Shown here piece after piece: positions 27,904 to 36,639 of a stretch of 64,000 bases of DNA. The DNA is from Mesorhizobium caraganae (GTDB lineage Bacteria > Pseudomonadota > Alphaproteobacteria > Rhizobiales > Rhizobiaceae). A program made the position numbers and the translations under genes. The notes under the pieces were generated by a model. It was not told the origin of the DNA and made no database searches. It saw only the letters and a list, made by a program, of their open reading frames with translations. How positions within the stretch are numbered: position 1 is the first letter of the stretch; each line of letters starts with the position of its first letter. The stretch is from positions 310,001-374,000 of the forward strand of contig NZ_JAFCGY010000002.1 in the NCBI RefSeq assembly GCF_016836705.1, given 5' to 3'.

Positions 27904-27907
27904 CACC

Positions 27908-28384
27908 GTGTCCGGTGTGCCGATGGTGCGCATCCAGCGCGAGGATTTCGACGTTGCCGCCGAGATCGCCAGGCTGACGCAGGGCCGCGCCGACATCGGC
28001 GCCGTGGTGTCTTTCCAAGGCCTCTGCCGTGACGAGCAAGGCCAGCTGTCGGCACTCGAGCTCGAACATTATCCCGGCATGGCCGAAGCCGAGATCGGCC
28101 GCATCGCCGCCGAAGCCATAGCACGCTGGCCATTGCAAGGGCTCACCGTCATCCATCGCCACGGCAAGATCGCACCCGGCGAAAACATCGTGCTGGTGGT
28201 GGCGGCCTCCGCGCACCGGCAGGCGGCGTTCGAAGCGGCGAATTTCCTGATGGATTTCCTGAAATCGCGCGCGCCGTTCTGGAAGAAGGAACATCGCCTG
28301 GACGGCACCGACGGCGGCTGGGTCAAGGCCAAGGACGCCGACGACCAGGCTGCTGCGCGCTGGACACAGTCGCCGCCGGACTGA
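27908..28384 (+). CDS. moaE: molybdopterin synthase catalytic subunit
   Basis: 158 aa from GTG 27908 (ATG 27923 possible). Motifs of MoaE: GAVVSFQGLCRDEQG, LELEHYPGMAEAEI, TVIHRHGKIAPGENIVLVVA and FLKSRAPFWKKE, where the HRHG and KKE residues contribute to catalysis and MoaD binding. Completes the synthase with the preceding gene. Confidence 0.96.
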   Translation: MSGVPMVRIQREDFDVAAEIARLTQGRADIGAVVSFQGLCRDEQGQLSALELEHYPGMAEAEIGRIAAEAIARWPLQGLTVIHRHGKIAPGENIVLVVAASAHRQAAFEAANFLMDFLKSRAPFWKKEHRLDGTDGGWVKAKDADDQAAARWTQSPPD

Positions 28385-28470
28385 TCCGCAGCCGGAATAA
28401 TGCCATGCAGCCGCCTTCCATTGACCGCATTCGCCTAGCCAAATCGCATCTGGCAAAGGGGAGCAAGGGC

Positions 28471-29238
28471 ATGCTGGGCAGGATCGCTGAATTCTTCGTC
28501 TTCGGTTTTGTGCCGCTGGTCGTCGGCATGCTGGCCGTTCCCGAAATGTCTGTCGCCGCCGAGAAAACCCTGAAGGGCGAGGTGATGTATCGCGAGCGCA
28601 TCGCGCTGCCGCCCAACGCCGTACTTTCGGTACAGCTGGCCGATGTGTCTTTGGCCGATGCGCCGGCCGCCATTGTCGGCGAACGCAAGGTGGCGCCGGC
28701 CGGCCAGGTGCCGATCAAGTTCGAGATCAGCTTCGATCCAACGGTGATCCGGCCCAACACGACCTACGCGCTGCAGGCGCGCATCACCGCCGACGACAAG
28801 CTGCTGTTCATCACGGACACACGCTATCAGGTCGATCCGCTGAGCGATGCGCGGCAGACCATCGTGCTGAAAATGGTGGCGCCCAGCGGCACGCCGACCT
28901 CCGCCTCGCTGGTCGATCAAAGCTGGCTGGTCGAATATATCGACGGCATCGGTGTGATCGCGCAACCGAAGGCGACGTTCAGGGTCAGCGAAGCCGGCAA
29001 GGCCGGCGGCAGCGGCCCTTGCAACGCCTATTTCGCCACCGCCAAGGTCGAGGGCTCGACGATCGCCGTCAGCGACATCGGCTCGACCTACAAGGCCTGT
29101 GCGCCGGAAGTAATGGCCGAGGAAAAGGCGCTGTTCGAGGCGTTGGTCAAGGCGGCGTCGTACCGTATCGATGCTGGCAAGCTCACCATCGCCGACAAGG
29201 ACGGCCGCGAGATTCTGCGGTTCAACGCGGCAAGCTGA
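28471..29238 (+). CDS. YbaY/YscW-like plus META-domain exported protein
   Basis: About 255 aa from ATG 28471 (GGGGAGCAAGGG upstream; 28405 is an alternative). Signal peptide at ~1-30 (VVGMLAVPEMSVAAEK). Residues ~30-125 match the YbaY/YscW lipoprotein-type domain (GEVMYRERIALPPNAVLSVQ, ARITADDKLLFITD), and ~145-250 is a META domain (GSGPCNAYFATAKVEGSTIA). No lipobox Cys, so probably a soluble periplasmic protein. Fusion of these two domains occurs in several proteobacteria; function is not established. Confidence 0.85.
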   Translation: MLGRIAEFFVFGFVPLVVGMLAVPEMSVAAEKTLKGEVMYRERIALPPNAVLSVQLADVSLADAPAAIVGERKVAPAGQVPIKFEISFDPTVIRPNTTYALQARITADDKLLFITDTRYQVDPLSDARQTIVLKMVAPSGTPTSASLVDQSWLVEYIDGIGVIAQPKATFRVSEAGKAGGSGPCNAYFATAKVEGSTIAVSDIGSTYKACAPEVMAEEKALFEALVKAASYRIDAGKLTIADKDGREILRFNAAS

Positions 29239-29437
29239 CGTCGACGGACCGGGCGTGGCGGCGGCGCGGGAATCGTCTTCGCGGCTTTTCCGACCCGGAT
29301 TACGCGACAGCCGGGAATAGTCCGGCCGCGCGAAGCGTTAACTTCCCATATGGCGGGTAGGCAAAAGGGACATGTCCCTTCACTGAAGCCGCCAGACCGA
29401 ATGCGGCTCGATCTGGCCACTCAAAAGGAGTCCAGAC

Positions 29438-29707
29438 ATGAAAAAGCACGCGCTTATCCTTGCCGCCATAGGCGTATCGCTGATTACCTTCGCTGGCTTT
29501 GCCAGGGCCGACGACCATTTGTTCAATGCACTTCAGCATGGTCTCAGTCCTGACAGCCAACCCTTCCAGACCAACAAGGCCGGCCATAGTGGCGACCTGG
29601 CGCCTGGGCAGGGCAGTCCGTTTGTCGGCGCCGACACCAAGACACCGGCCACCGACACCGAAGCGGCGAACGATCATGCAAATGTGAAAGAGCGCCAAGC
29701 GAAGTGA
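29438..29707 (+). CDS. small exported protein, hypothetical
   Basis: 89 aa with AAAGGAG seven bases before the ATG. Clear signal peptide (KKHALILAAIGVSLITFAGF, then ARADD). The mature part is polar and unstructured-looking, without cysteines. A hairpin (29715-29735) follows. No family recognised. Confidence 0.7.
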   Translation: MKKHALILAAIGVSLITFAGFARADDHLFNALQHGLSPDSQPFQTNKAGHSGDLAPGQGSPFVGADTKTPATDTEAANDHANVKERQAK

Positions 29708-29714
29708 CCGCAAA

Positions 29715-29735
29715 CCCGCCGCGAGGGGCGGCGGG
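29715..29735 (+). terminator. stem-loop after the small exported protein
   Basis: Stem CCCGCCGC (29715-29722) / GCGGCGGG (29728-29735), then AACTCTTGTT; weak T content. It starts eight bases after the stop at 29707. Confidence 0.55.
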
Positions 29736-29787
29736 AACTCTTGTTCGTCCAATACGCCGCGCCGCGAGTTGACCACTTTGGAGAGCA

Positions 29788-30264
29788 TCACGCCTGCGGT
29801 TGCGGCGGTGCCGGCGTCAGGCCGAACCGGCGCATCAGGTCCATGAGCCTGGCGCGGTCGGGCGGGCCGCCGGCGCCAAAGATGGCGAAGGCCTCGCGGA
29901 AATAGTCCGGACCGATCGCCGCCGGCGTCACCACGCAAAGCACCTTGGCGTTCTCGGCGGTGTCGTTGTCGAAGCGGTGAACCGCGCCGCGCGGAATGCA
30001 CAGTGCCTGGCCGGGCCCGATATCGTGCCGGTGTCCGTCGACGGTCAGCGTCAGCATGCCTTCGATCCCGTACATCGTCTCTTCATAGTGGTCGTGGCTG
30101 TGTGCCGGGGCGGGCAGGCGCTGCGAGCCGGCGACCGTCAGTTCGAAGGCGGCGATGCTGCCGTTCGACTGGTCGCCGGTCAGCAGGAAGCGGACGGCAA
30201 GGCCGCCATGGCTGATTGTCTCCTCCGCAGGATTGACGCGAACCTGGCCGGCTTTGTCTAGCAT
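29788..30264 (-). CDS. cupin-domain protein
   Basis: 158 aa, with AGGAGG five bases before the ATG. The cupin metal site is visible: PAHSHDHYEETMYGIEGMLT (H-x-H and Glu) and later IPRGAVHRFDNDTAE with the His. Single cupin, cytosolic. It is divergent from marR across 64 bp that hold two operator palindromes, so the pair probably forms a small sensor-plus-enzyme unit. Substrate unknown. Confidence 0.85.
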   Translation of the reverse strand: MLDKAGQVRVNPAEETISHGGLAVRFLLTGDQSNGSIAAFELTVAGSQRLPAPAHSHDHYEETMYGIEGMLTLTVDGHRHDIGPGQALCIPRGAVHRFDNDTAENAKVLCVVTPAAIGPDYFREAFAIFGAGGPPDRARLMDLMRRFGLTPAPPQPQA

Positions 30265-30279
30265 TCCATCCTCCTATGT

Positions 30280-30318
30280 GGTAAATCGAATTTACCGAAA
30301 TGAGTAAACTCAATTTAC
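30280..30318. promoter_or_regulatory. two MarR operator palindromes
   Basis: GGTAAATCGAATTTACC at 30280-30296 is a perfect 17-base palindrome with a 3-base centre. GTAAACTCAATTTAC at 30304-30318 has the same 5-base arms. Their centres are 23 bases apart, about two helical turns, in the divergent intergenic region and ending 10 bases before the marR ATG. Confidence 0.8.
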
Positions 30319-30328
30319 CCGAGTGTCA

Positions 30329-30784
30329 ATGCCGTCATCCACGGAAGATCCACCAAGGAAGCCACCGTTGATCGGTGCGCTGCTGCGCGTGCCGGCCATG
30401 GCCATTCACCGCAAGCTGATTAGGGATCTCAGGGCATCGGGATTCGACGATCTCAGCCCACCACACATGGCAGTCATACAGTATCCTGGTCCGGATGGGA
30501 TGCGTCCTAGCGCGCTTGCCGAGCGCGCCGGGATGAGCAAGCAGGCTATGAACCAGCTGCTCAAGACACTGGAAGCGATGGGTTACATCATCCGCTCGGC
30601 GGCACCCGACGAGAGCGGCGGGACCATCGTCCATTTCACCGACCGCGGTCGCGCCGCCTACCAGAAAATGGCCGACATCTTGCTAGACGTCGAGCGCGAA
30701 TGGGCCGAGGAGCTTGGTCAGAAGCGTTTCACGGAACTGAAAACGCTGCTCGGCGACCTCTGGGACACGCCGCTCATTCGTTGA
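30329..30784 (+). CDS. MarR-family transcriptional regulator
   Basis: 151 aa from ATG 30329 (GTG 30323 possible). Winged helix-turn-helix: RPSALAERAGMSKQAMNQLL at residues ~60-80 is the recognition region and SGGTIVHFTDRG is the wing. Forms dimers that bind palindromes; the sites at 30280-30318 suit that. The divergent cupin gene is the most likely target, with marR autoregulated. Confidence 0.92.
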   Translation: MPSSTEDPPRKPPLIGALLRVPAMAIHRKLIRDLRASGFDDLSPPHMAVIQYPGPDGMRPSALAERAGMSKQAMNQLLKTLEAMGYIIRSAAPDESGGTIVHFTDRGRAAYQKMADILLDVEREWAEELGQKRFTELKTLLGDLWDTPLIR

Positions 30785-30786
30785 GC

Positions 30787-31398
30787 TCAGACCGGCTTCG
30801 CCTTCTCGAACCGCGCCCCATAGTGATAGGGCGGCACCTCGACCAGTTTAACCAGCTTCAGGCCGCCGGCCTCGACATCCGCGCTGGTCTGTCGCGGCGA
30901 CAGCCTGAGTTCGGTTCGCGGGCCCCGCGGCTCGCCCATCACCGTGGTCGTCTCGCGCGGGTGCCGGTGCCAGTTGACGATGGCAAAGTGTCCACCGGGG
31001 GCGAGTGCTTCGCGCACGGCACGTGCCAGCCGCGGCCGGTCGGGCACGCCGTGGAAGGCGTTGGCCATGAAGACGAAGTCGACTGGCCGGGACACCAGGC
31101 TCGCGAGTTCGTAGGCGTCGCCGGCAACGAATTCGCAATTGGTCACGCCGGCGCCGATCAGCCGTTGTTGCGCGGCCTCCAGCAGGTCGGCATCGATATC
31201 GATGGCTATGACACGGCGGGCGACGGCGGCGATCGGCAGCGTAAACCAGCCGTCGCCGCAGCAGAGGTCGACCACCTCCATGCCCGGCTTCAGCCCGGTT
31301 GCCGCAAGCACGCCAGCGGGATCAGGCCACAGCGCCTCCCACCAGCCGCTCGACGGCATCTCGGTGCCCTGGAAGAAACCGGGGATGGCACTGGTCAT
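30787..31398 (-). CDS. class I SAM-dependent methyltransferase
   Basis: 203 aa. SAM-binding motif VVDLCCGDGWFTLPIAAVA at ~42-60, then VIAIDIDADLLEAAQQR (acidic residue binding the ribose) and VFMANAFHGVPDRPRLARAV. The small cytosolic Rossmann fold does not show which acceptor is used. It ends two bases after the marR stop on the opposite strand, so they converge. Confidence 0.85.
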   Translation of the reverse strand: MTSAIPGFFQGTEMPSSGWWEALWPDPAGVLAATGLKPGMEVVDLCCGDGWFTLPIAAVARRVIAIDIDADLLEAAQQRLIGAGVTNCEFVAGDAYELASLVSRPVDFVFMANAFHGVPDRPRLARAVREALAPGGHFAIVNWHRHPRETTTVMGEPRGPRTELRLSPRQTSADVEAGGLKLVKLVEVPPYHYGARFEKAKPV

Positions 31399-31482
31399 GG
31401 TCGGTCGGATCCGCTGGTGCGCGATCCGACCTTAGCGCAGGCCGATCTTCGGGGGCAGTGCAGCGAGGTCCGACGCCAAAGA

Positions 31483-31509
31483 AAAAGGCCGGCGAAACGC
31501 CAGCCTTTT
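31483..31509 (-). terminator. intrinsic terminator of ndk
   Basis: Stem AAAAGGC-GGCG (31483-31494) / CGCC-GCCTTTT (31498-31509) with a 3-base loop and one C-A mismatch. On the minus strand a T-run follows. It lies 24 bases beyond the ndk stop. Confidence 0.75.
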
Positions 31510-31532
31510 GCATGCATTCCGTTCGCGTCGGC

Positions 31533-31955
31533 TCAGCCGACGATCTCGGTGTCGGAGAACCAGTACTTGATCTCCTGTGCGGCGGTTTCCGGCGCATCGG
31601 AGCCGTGCACCGAATTCTCGCCGATCGACAGCGCGTGGACCTTGCGGATGGTGCCCTCGGCGGCGTTGGCCGGGTTGGTGGCGCCCATCACTTCGCGGTT
31701 CCTGGCAATGGCGTTTTCGCCTTCCAGCACCTGCACAATGGTCGGCGCCGAAGACATGAACTCCACCAGCTCGCCAAAGAACGGGCGATCCTTGTGGACG
31801 GCGTAGAAGCCTTCTGCCTCACGGCGGCTCATCCACACACGGCGCGAGGCGATGACGCGCAGGCCGGCCTCTTCCAGCATCCTGGTGATGGCGCCGGTGA
31901 GGTTGCGCCGGGTCGCGTCCGGCTTGATCATGGAAAAGGTGCGTTCGATCGCCAT
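31533..31955 (-). CDS. ndk: nucleoside diphosphate kinase
   Basis: 140 aa, the normal bacterial length. [17 protein letters not shown] at the start and the phosphorylated His117 in ENSVHGSD. Moves the gamma phosphate between nucleoside triphosphates to balance the nucleotide pools. Followed by its own terminator. Confidence 0.98.
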   Translation of the reverse strand: MAIERTFSMIKPDATRRNLTGAITRMLEEAGLRVIASRRVWMSRREAEGFYAVHKDRPFFGELVEFMSSAPTIVQVLEGENAIARNREVMGATNPANAAEGTIRKVHALSIGENSVHGSDAPETAAQEIKYWFSDTEIVG

Positions 31956-32065
31956 TGGTCGTCCTTGTGATGAAGAGAGGAATTGGGTGATGAAGAGTGG
32001 AATTGGGAGTGGCGGGCTCTATACAAGCCGCCCGGCCCATTGCCAAGGGGAGGCGCTCGACCGCG

Positions 32066-32220
32066 CTATTGCGCCGCGACCGGCGCCCTGGCGGCGCCGA
32101 CGTCGCGCAGCGGCGGCAGGCCGTGGAGCCGGCTGTATTCGCGGCTGAACTGATCGGGTCGCCCCATGTCCTGGTGCGGTGTCGCCGTCGAAGGGCGACA
32201 GATCGTCCGGGGCGAAGATG
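32066..32220 (-). pseudogene. possible gene remnant
   Basis: On the minus strand, two stretches with protein-like composition lie in different frames: IFAPDDLSPFDGDT (about 32178-32220) and RPDQFSREYSRLHGLPPLRD (ending at a TAG, 32066-32068). Together they look like the C-terminus of a lost gene. I do not recognise the family. The surrounding 31956-32295 holds no intact gene. Confidence 0.3.
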
Positions 32221-32295
32221 GACGGGTCGCAGGGGCGGGGGTATCATCTCCAGGGAAATCAGTTGGATGGGAAGCCGGATAGGACCTTCGGCGAG

Positions 32296-32496
32296 ATGAA
32301 CTGGCACGATCTGAGACCCGGCGATATCAAGGGGATCCTGCTGATGGTTGCCCTCTTCGGCGGTCTGGTCGTTGCCATGCTGCTCGGGCTCGGGAAGAAT
32401 ACCAACTTCGGCTTCGGCCCGGAATGGCAATGTACGCCGATGCCGAAGGGCGACCCGATCTGCGTCAGGCTCATCGCCAAGGATGAGGCGAAGTGA
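32296..32496 (+). CDS. small single-helix membrane protein
   Basis: 66 aa from ATG 32296 (upstream in-frame starts at 32218 or 32179 are possible). One clear membrane helix (GILLMVALFGGLVVAMLLGL) and two Cys in the short C-terminal part (WQCTPMPKGDPICVRLIA). No family known to me. The ribosome site is weak. Confidence 0.55.
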   Translation: MNWHDLRPGDIKGILLMVALFGGLVVAMLLGLGKNTNFGFGPEWQCTPMPKGDPICVRLIAKDEAK

Positions 32497-32522
32497 CTTG
32501 TCGCCAAAGAAAATGATCGGCC

Positions 32523-33158
32523 CTACCGCCTGATCACCACGAGCGGTTGCCGGCGCTCCCAGCCTTCACGCTCCAGCGTCGGCACATCGTGCTCCTCGCT
32601 GGGATAGCCAAGGCAGAAATAGCCGATCAGTGTCCATTCGGGCGGTGTGTCGAGGATCTTGGCCATCTCGGCCGCGTCGAGGATCGACACCCAGCCCATG
32701 CCGATGCCTTCTGCCCGCGCCGCCAGCCACAGAGTGTGCACCGCCATGACGGCCGAATAGTCGATGGTCGCCGGCATTGTCATGCGGCCGAGCCTGTGGC
32801 CCTGTTGCGTTGTGCGGTCGGCGAAAACCGCGAACTGGCAGGGTGCTTCGTTAAGACCGGCAAGCTTCAGCCGGGCATAGAGCGCTGCGCGCTCGCCCGA
32901 AAAGCATGTGAGCGCCTCGGCATTGCAGCGCTCGAACGAGCCTCTCACGGCCGCGCGCCGTTCGGCGCTGTCGACGACCACGAAGCGCCATGGCTGGCTG
33001 AGCCCGACGGACGGCGCGATGCTGGCAAGCTCCAGCAGCCGTTCCAGCGTCCCCTCGGGCAAGGCCGTCCGCTCGAAGCGCCGCACATCCCTGCGCCAGC
33101 GCAGCAGCGTAACGAGCCCGGCGCGAAAATCGGCGGTGAAATCGGGAGGTGACGGCAT
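32523..33158 (-). CDS. bluB: 5,6-dimethylbenzimidazole synthase
   Basis: 211 aa nitroreductase-fold flavin enzyme that breaks down FMNH2 to make the lower ligand of vitamin B12. Characteristic stretches: LLRWRRDVRRFERTALPEG and ASIAPSVGLSQPWRFVVVDS at the N-terminus, then CLGYPSEEHDVPTLEREGWE at the C-terminus. No cobalamin riboswitch was found in the 130 bases upstream, which instead contain the octamer array. Confidence 0.95.
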   Translation of the reverse strand: MPSPPDFTADFRAGLVTLLRWRRDVRRFERTALPEGTLERLLELASIAPSVGLSQPWRFVVVDSAERRAAVRGSFERCNAEALTCFSGERAALYARLKLAGLNEAPCQFAVFADRTTQQGHRLGRMTMPATIDYSAVMAVHTLWLAARAEGIGMGWVSILDAAEMAKILDTPPEWTLIGYFCLGYPSEEHDVPTLEREGWERRQPLVVIRR

Positions 33159-33177
33159 GGCGGTCTCGCTAGGGGAG

Positions 33178-33297
33178 TAAGGCAGTAAGGCAGTAGGGCA
33201 GTAGGGCAGTAGGGCAGTAGGGGAAGATTTAGTTGAGGCAGTCCGAGCACCGTAACCTACTGTCCTACTGCTTTATTGCCCTATTGCCTTAACGTGC
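33178..33297. repeat. octamer tandem array with inverted partner
   Basis: 33178-33223 is five complete octamers plus a partial: TAAGGCAG twice, TAGGGCAG three times, then TAGGGG. On the other side of a ~32-base spacer, 33255-33297 reads on the opposite strand as TAAGGCAA, TAGGGCAA, TAAAGCAG, TAGGACAG, so it is an imperfect inverted copy and overlaps the GST stop codon. The unit is a rotation of AGGGCAGT, the Brucella HOOF-Print octamer. Confidence 0.8.
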
Positions 33298-33981
33298 CGC
33301 CTCCACCCTACGGCCGAGGCCGTCATGAAGGTCGAGGCAGCGTTCGAACCATTGCGCAACGAGGTCGCTTTCGTCGAGCAAGCGATAAGGCGAGGTAATG
33401 CGCGCCCATTGCAGCGCGCCGAAGACGATGTAATCGGCAAAGAGCGGCAAGGCGCCGCCGATGAACGGCTGATAGCTGAGCATCGAACGCAGCGGCTCCA
33501 GCGCGGCACGGAAGCCGGCGAGCCCGGCATCGCGGGCCGCCGTCACCGCTTCCAGCGGCTTGCCGAAGCGCTGCTCGCGGCTGGAGCGGAAATAGGCGGC
33601 GTTCTCGTCGTCCTGCATGGCGTGGATGTCGAGCAGCGCGGCCGTGGTGACATAGGGATGGATGGTGAGCTGCGACCAGCGCTCGATGAAACGCGCCGTT
33701 GCCTTGCCGCCGTCGCCGGCAAACAGCGTCGGCCGCTCGGGATAGGTCTCGTCGAGATAAAGCGCGATGGCGAAGGAATCGGCCACCACACGCTCGCCGT
33801 CGCGGATCACCGGCACGGTCTTCGAGATGCCGCCCTCGACCCTGGGTACGTCGAGGAAGCGCGTCGGCATGCTGGATCCGACCAGACCTTTATGTGCAAG
33901 CGCCATGGCAATCTTCCAGCAATGCGGGCTGAACGGACGGGCAGCGTCGCGTCCGACGAGTTCATACAACAGAATGGTCAT
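33289..33981 (-). CDS. glutathione S-transferase family protein
   Basis: 230 aa. The N-terminal domain has LYELVGRDAARPFSPHCWKI with a Ser/Cys near the site of catalysis, and VIRDGERVVADSFAIALYLD with the cis-Pro-type glutathione site. The C-terminal helical domain includes PFIGGALPLFADYIVFGALQ. The pattern resembles the beta-etherase (LigE/LigF-like) branch of GSTs. The 3' end overlaps the octamer-repeat stem. Confidence 0.88.
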   Translation of the reverse strand: MTILLYELVGRDAARPFSPHCWKIAMALAHKGLVGSSMPTRFLDVPRVEGGISKTVPVIRDGERVVADSFAIALYLDETYPERPTLFAGDGGKATARFIERWSQLTIHPYVTTAALLDIHAMQDDENAAYFRSSREQRFGKPLEAVTAARDAGLAGFRAALEPLRSMLSYQPFIGGALPLFADYIVFGALQWARITSPYRLLDESDLVAQWFERCLDLHDGLGRRVEAAR

Positions 33982-34051
33982 TGGCGGCTGCGTCCTCGCG
34001 GTCTAATTAGGCGCCTGCGGCTGAAGCGGAACTCGTCGGCGGGAAGAAAAG

Positions 34052-34564
34052 ATGAAACAGCATTTCATGATGTTTGCGGCCTACAATCAATGGGCCAATG
34101 GCCGCATCTACGATGCCGTCGCCGCGCTTGACGAAGAAGAGTTCAACCGCGATGTAGGCGCGTTTTTCGGCTCGATGATGGGCACCCTCAACCATCTGCT
34201 TGCCACCGACCGCATCTGGATGAAACGCTTCACCGGTGAGGGCGATGCACCTGCAAAGCTCGACGCTATCCTGCACCGCGCTTTGCCTGGCCTCCGGCTG
34301 GCGCGCGAGGCCGAGGACAGACGGATCGTCGACTGGGTCGGCGGTCTGACTGAAAAGGCCTTGTCCGGCCGCTTCTCCTACATGACCGTTTCCGACATGC
34401 GCACCGTCTCGCAACGGCTGGCGCCGGCGCTGGGCCACGTCTTCAACCACCAGACCCATCACCGCGGCCAGGCGCACGCCATCCTGACCATTCTCGGCCG
34501 GCCTTCGGTATCGCTTGATCTGGCACTTTTCCAGCGCACGGACGAAGGCCGCGCCTACGCCTGA
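34052..34564 (+). CDS. DinB-family metal-binding protein
   Basis: 170 aa, with GGGAAG upstream. It starts HFMMFAAYNQWANGRIYDAV, and has His48 (LNHLLATDRIWMKRF) and His133/His137 (VFNHQTHHRGQAHAILT) in the DinB metal triad. It is a second, distant member of the family found at 20569; the two share little beyond motifs. Its role is unknown. Confidence 0.88.
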   Translation: MKQHFMMFAAYNQWANGRIYDAVAALDEEEFNRDVGAFFGSMMGTLNHLLATDRIWMKRFTGEGDAPAKLDAILHRALPGLRLAREAEDRRIVDWVGGLTEKALSGRFSYMTVSDMRTVSQRLAPALGHVFNHQTHHRGQAHAILTILGRPSVSLDLALFQRTDEGRAYA

Positions 34565-34740
34565 TCTCCTGGCCGCGTTTCGGGTTTGAAGACACTGGAG
34601 CGACACTGGAGTGGTTCACCGTTTCACGGAACCGATGGCCGTGCTTTCGACGGGCTGTTAACCACATTACAATTGAAAGCAAGGTTTTAGGGTTTCATTT
34701 GTGTTCCTACCGCAAAATGGCGGACACGGTGGAGAATGGC

Positions 34741-35529
34741 ATGCGGATCGATCTGTCGCCCACGAGTTGGGGCAGGGTCATAGCAGTCACAGTTGTCGGC
34801 ACGGCGATCTGTATCGCGGCTGCCTTCTTTGTCGATTCCTACAATTTTCCGTCGCTGTCGCCTGATGCGTTGCGCTGGGCCCAACTCACCGACCTGTTGC
34901 TGCCGCTTGTGCTGGGTGGATCGTTCTTCTCTTTCCTGATGTACAAGATGCGTCAGCTGGCCATAGCCCAGAGAGAGCTGAGCATCGTCGCGGCGACCGA
35001 CAGCCTGACAGCGGTGTTCAACCGCGGCGCGTTTTCAATGCTGGTCGAAGCCTATCTCGACCAGGCGCGCAGCCAGGCAGTCGTCAACGCCGGCGCCTTG
35101 CTGATCGTCGACGCCGACCATTTCAAGACCATCAACGATCGGCTGGGTCACGATTGCGGCGATCAGGCGCTGAAGCTGATCGCCGCGACGATCAAGGCCC
35201 AGCTGCGCGGCGCCGACATTGTCGGACGCATCGGCGGCGAGGAGTTCGCCGTTTTCCTGCCCGGCGCCGACCCGTCGCAGTCCTGGCTGGTTGCCGAGGG
35301 GATCCGGCGGCGCATTCGCGAGGTCGAATTTGCCCCGGGTGGACGACCTTGTCCGCTCTCGGTGAGCATCGGCGGCGTCGCCTTCAGCGGGCCGACAACC
35401 TATGCCGACATGTTCCTGACGGCCGACCGGCACCTCTACAAGGCCAAGTCGAACGGGCGCGACCAGGTCAGTTTTGCGACAACCGGGCCGCGCGGCCTGC
35501 TGACCGGCGATCCGGCAACGTTCCATTGA
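34741..35529 (+). CDS. membrane diguanylate cyclase (GGDEF)
   Basis: 262 aa from ATG 34741 (GGTGGAG upstream; starts at 34699 or 34717 possible). Two N-terminal helices (VIAVTVVGTAICIAAAFFVD and LLLPLVLGGSFFSFLMYKM) anchor a GGDEF domain. The active-site motif is GGEEF at ~165 (RIGGEEFAVFLPG), a functional variant, with DADHFKTINDRLGHDCGDQA upstream. Makes cyclic-di-GMP. No RxxD inhibitory motif is evident before the active site. Confidence 0.92.
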   Translation: MRIDLSPTSWGRVIAVTVVGTAICIAAAFFVDSYNFPSLSPDALRWAQLTDLLLPLVLGGSFFSFLMYKMRQLAIAQRELSIVAATDSLTAVFNRGAFSMLVEAYLDQARSQAVVNAGALLIVDADHFKTINDRLGHDCGDQALKLIAATIKAQLRGADIVGRIGGEEFAVFLPGADPSQSWLVAEGIRRRIREVEFAPGGRPCPLSVSIGGVAFSGPTTYADMFLTADRHLYKAKSNGRDQVSFATTGPRGLLTGDPATFH

Positions 35530-35756
35530 GACTGAGCGATAGCGTCGGAGCAGGCCTGATCAGGCGGATCGCTGCAACGCCGACCTGACAAAGCGCAGTG
35601 GAGCTGTTACCGTCCACGATGTCGACTGCAGCAGGGCCTCATTCCTTGTCGTGAGCGTCTGAATCTGCCGGTTCACGGCGCGGCCCGTCAACAATCCGTT
35701 CATCCCTTGGCTATTAATCTCTGGCGAGCCGATCTCCGGCTGCAGCGAGGGCAGGG

Positions 35757-36608
35757 GTGTCCGATCTCGTAGACCTCAAGGCGGTGCTGGTCATCGCGCT
35801 TATCTTCATTCCGCTGGAGCGGCTGTTGCCGCTGCATGCGGAGCAATCATCGACGCGCCGGCATTGGCTGAACGACGTCGTCTACCTGCTGTTCAACGGC
35901 ATTATCATCAAGATCGGCCTGCTCATCGTGATCGGCACAGCCATGCTGGTGCTCCACCAGTTTGTTCCGGCCGGGCTTACGCAGGCGGTGCAGTCGCAAC
36001 CGGTCTGGCTGCAGGCGGTGGAGGTTCTGGTGCTGGCCGATACCGGCTTCTACCTGGCGCATCGCGCCTTTCACGCCGTCCCGTTCCTGTGGCGCTTCCA
36101 TTCGATCCACCACAGCATCGAGGAGATGGATTGGCTGGCCGCGCACCGCGTCCATCCTGTCGACCAGATCCTCACAAAATCGGCCTCGTTCGTGCCGGTT
36201 TTCGCGCTCGATTTTTCGAGCACCGCCATACTGATCTTCACACTGATCTATCAGTGGCAGTCGCTGTTCATCCATTCCAACACGCGTATCAAGGTCGGAC
36301 CGTTGAAATGGCTTCTGGCGTCACCGCAGTTTCATCATTGGCATCATGCCAATGAGCGTGAAGCCTGGGACAGGAATTTCGCCGGGCAGCTGCCTTTGCT
36401 CGACATGCTGGGAGGCACGTTGTTCATGCCCGACAGGATGCCGCAGAAATACGGCACCGATGATCCGGTCCCGCCGCTCTATCATCAGCAGCTTGCCTAT
36501 CCCTTTGTCGGCAACGCCGATCAACTCTTTGTCGGCAGCACCGAACAGCTCGCGCAAGCTGCAAGGCTGGCCCAAGCCTCACCGACGTCGGCCGGCAAGT
36601 CCGATTGA
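35757..36608 (+). CDS. sterol desaturase / fatty acid hydroxylase family protein
   Basis: 283 aa from GTG 35757 with GAGGGCAGGG upstream. Multi-pass membrane protein with the di-iron histidine clusters of the family: LAHRAFHAVP, FHSIHHSIEEMDWLAAHRVH and FHHWHHANE. These enzymes hydroxylate or desaturate lipids in the membrane; the likely lipid substrate here is unknown. The C-terminus is polar and cytosolic. Confidence 0.9.
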   Translation: MSDLVDLKAVLVIALIFIPLERLLPLHAEQSSTRRHWLNDVVYLLFNGIIIKIGLLIVIGTAMLVLHQFVPAGLTQAVQSQPVWLQAVEVLVLADTGFYLAHRAFHAVPFLWRFHSIHHSIEEMDWLAAHRVHPVDQILTKSASFVPVFALDFSSTAILIFTLIYQWQSLFIHSNTRIKVGPLKWLLASPQFHHWHHANEREAWDRNFAGQLPLLDMLGGTLFMPDRMPQKYGTDDPVPPLYHQQLAYPFVGNADQLFVGSTEQLAQAARLAQASPTSAGKSD

Positions 36609-36639
36609 TCTTTTCGGCAGCCAGGTTTGATCCGCCGTC

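Noticed and set aside
33159..33288. Cobalamin riboswitch upstream of bluB
   Set aside because: No B12-box or long conserved leader; the stretch is short and filled by the octamer repeats.
33178..33297. Octamer array considered as a CRISPR-like array
   Set aside because: The units are 8 bases long with no spacers and no cas genes nearby.
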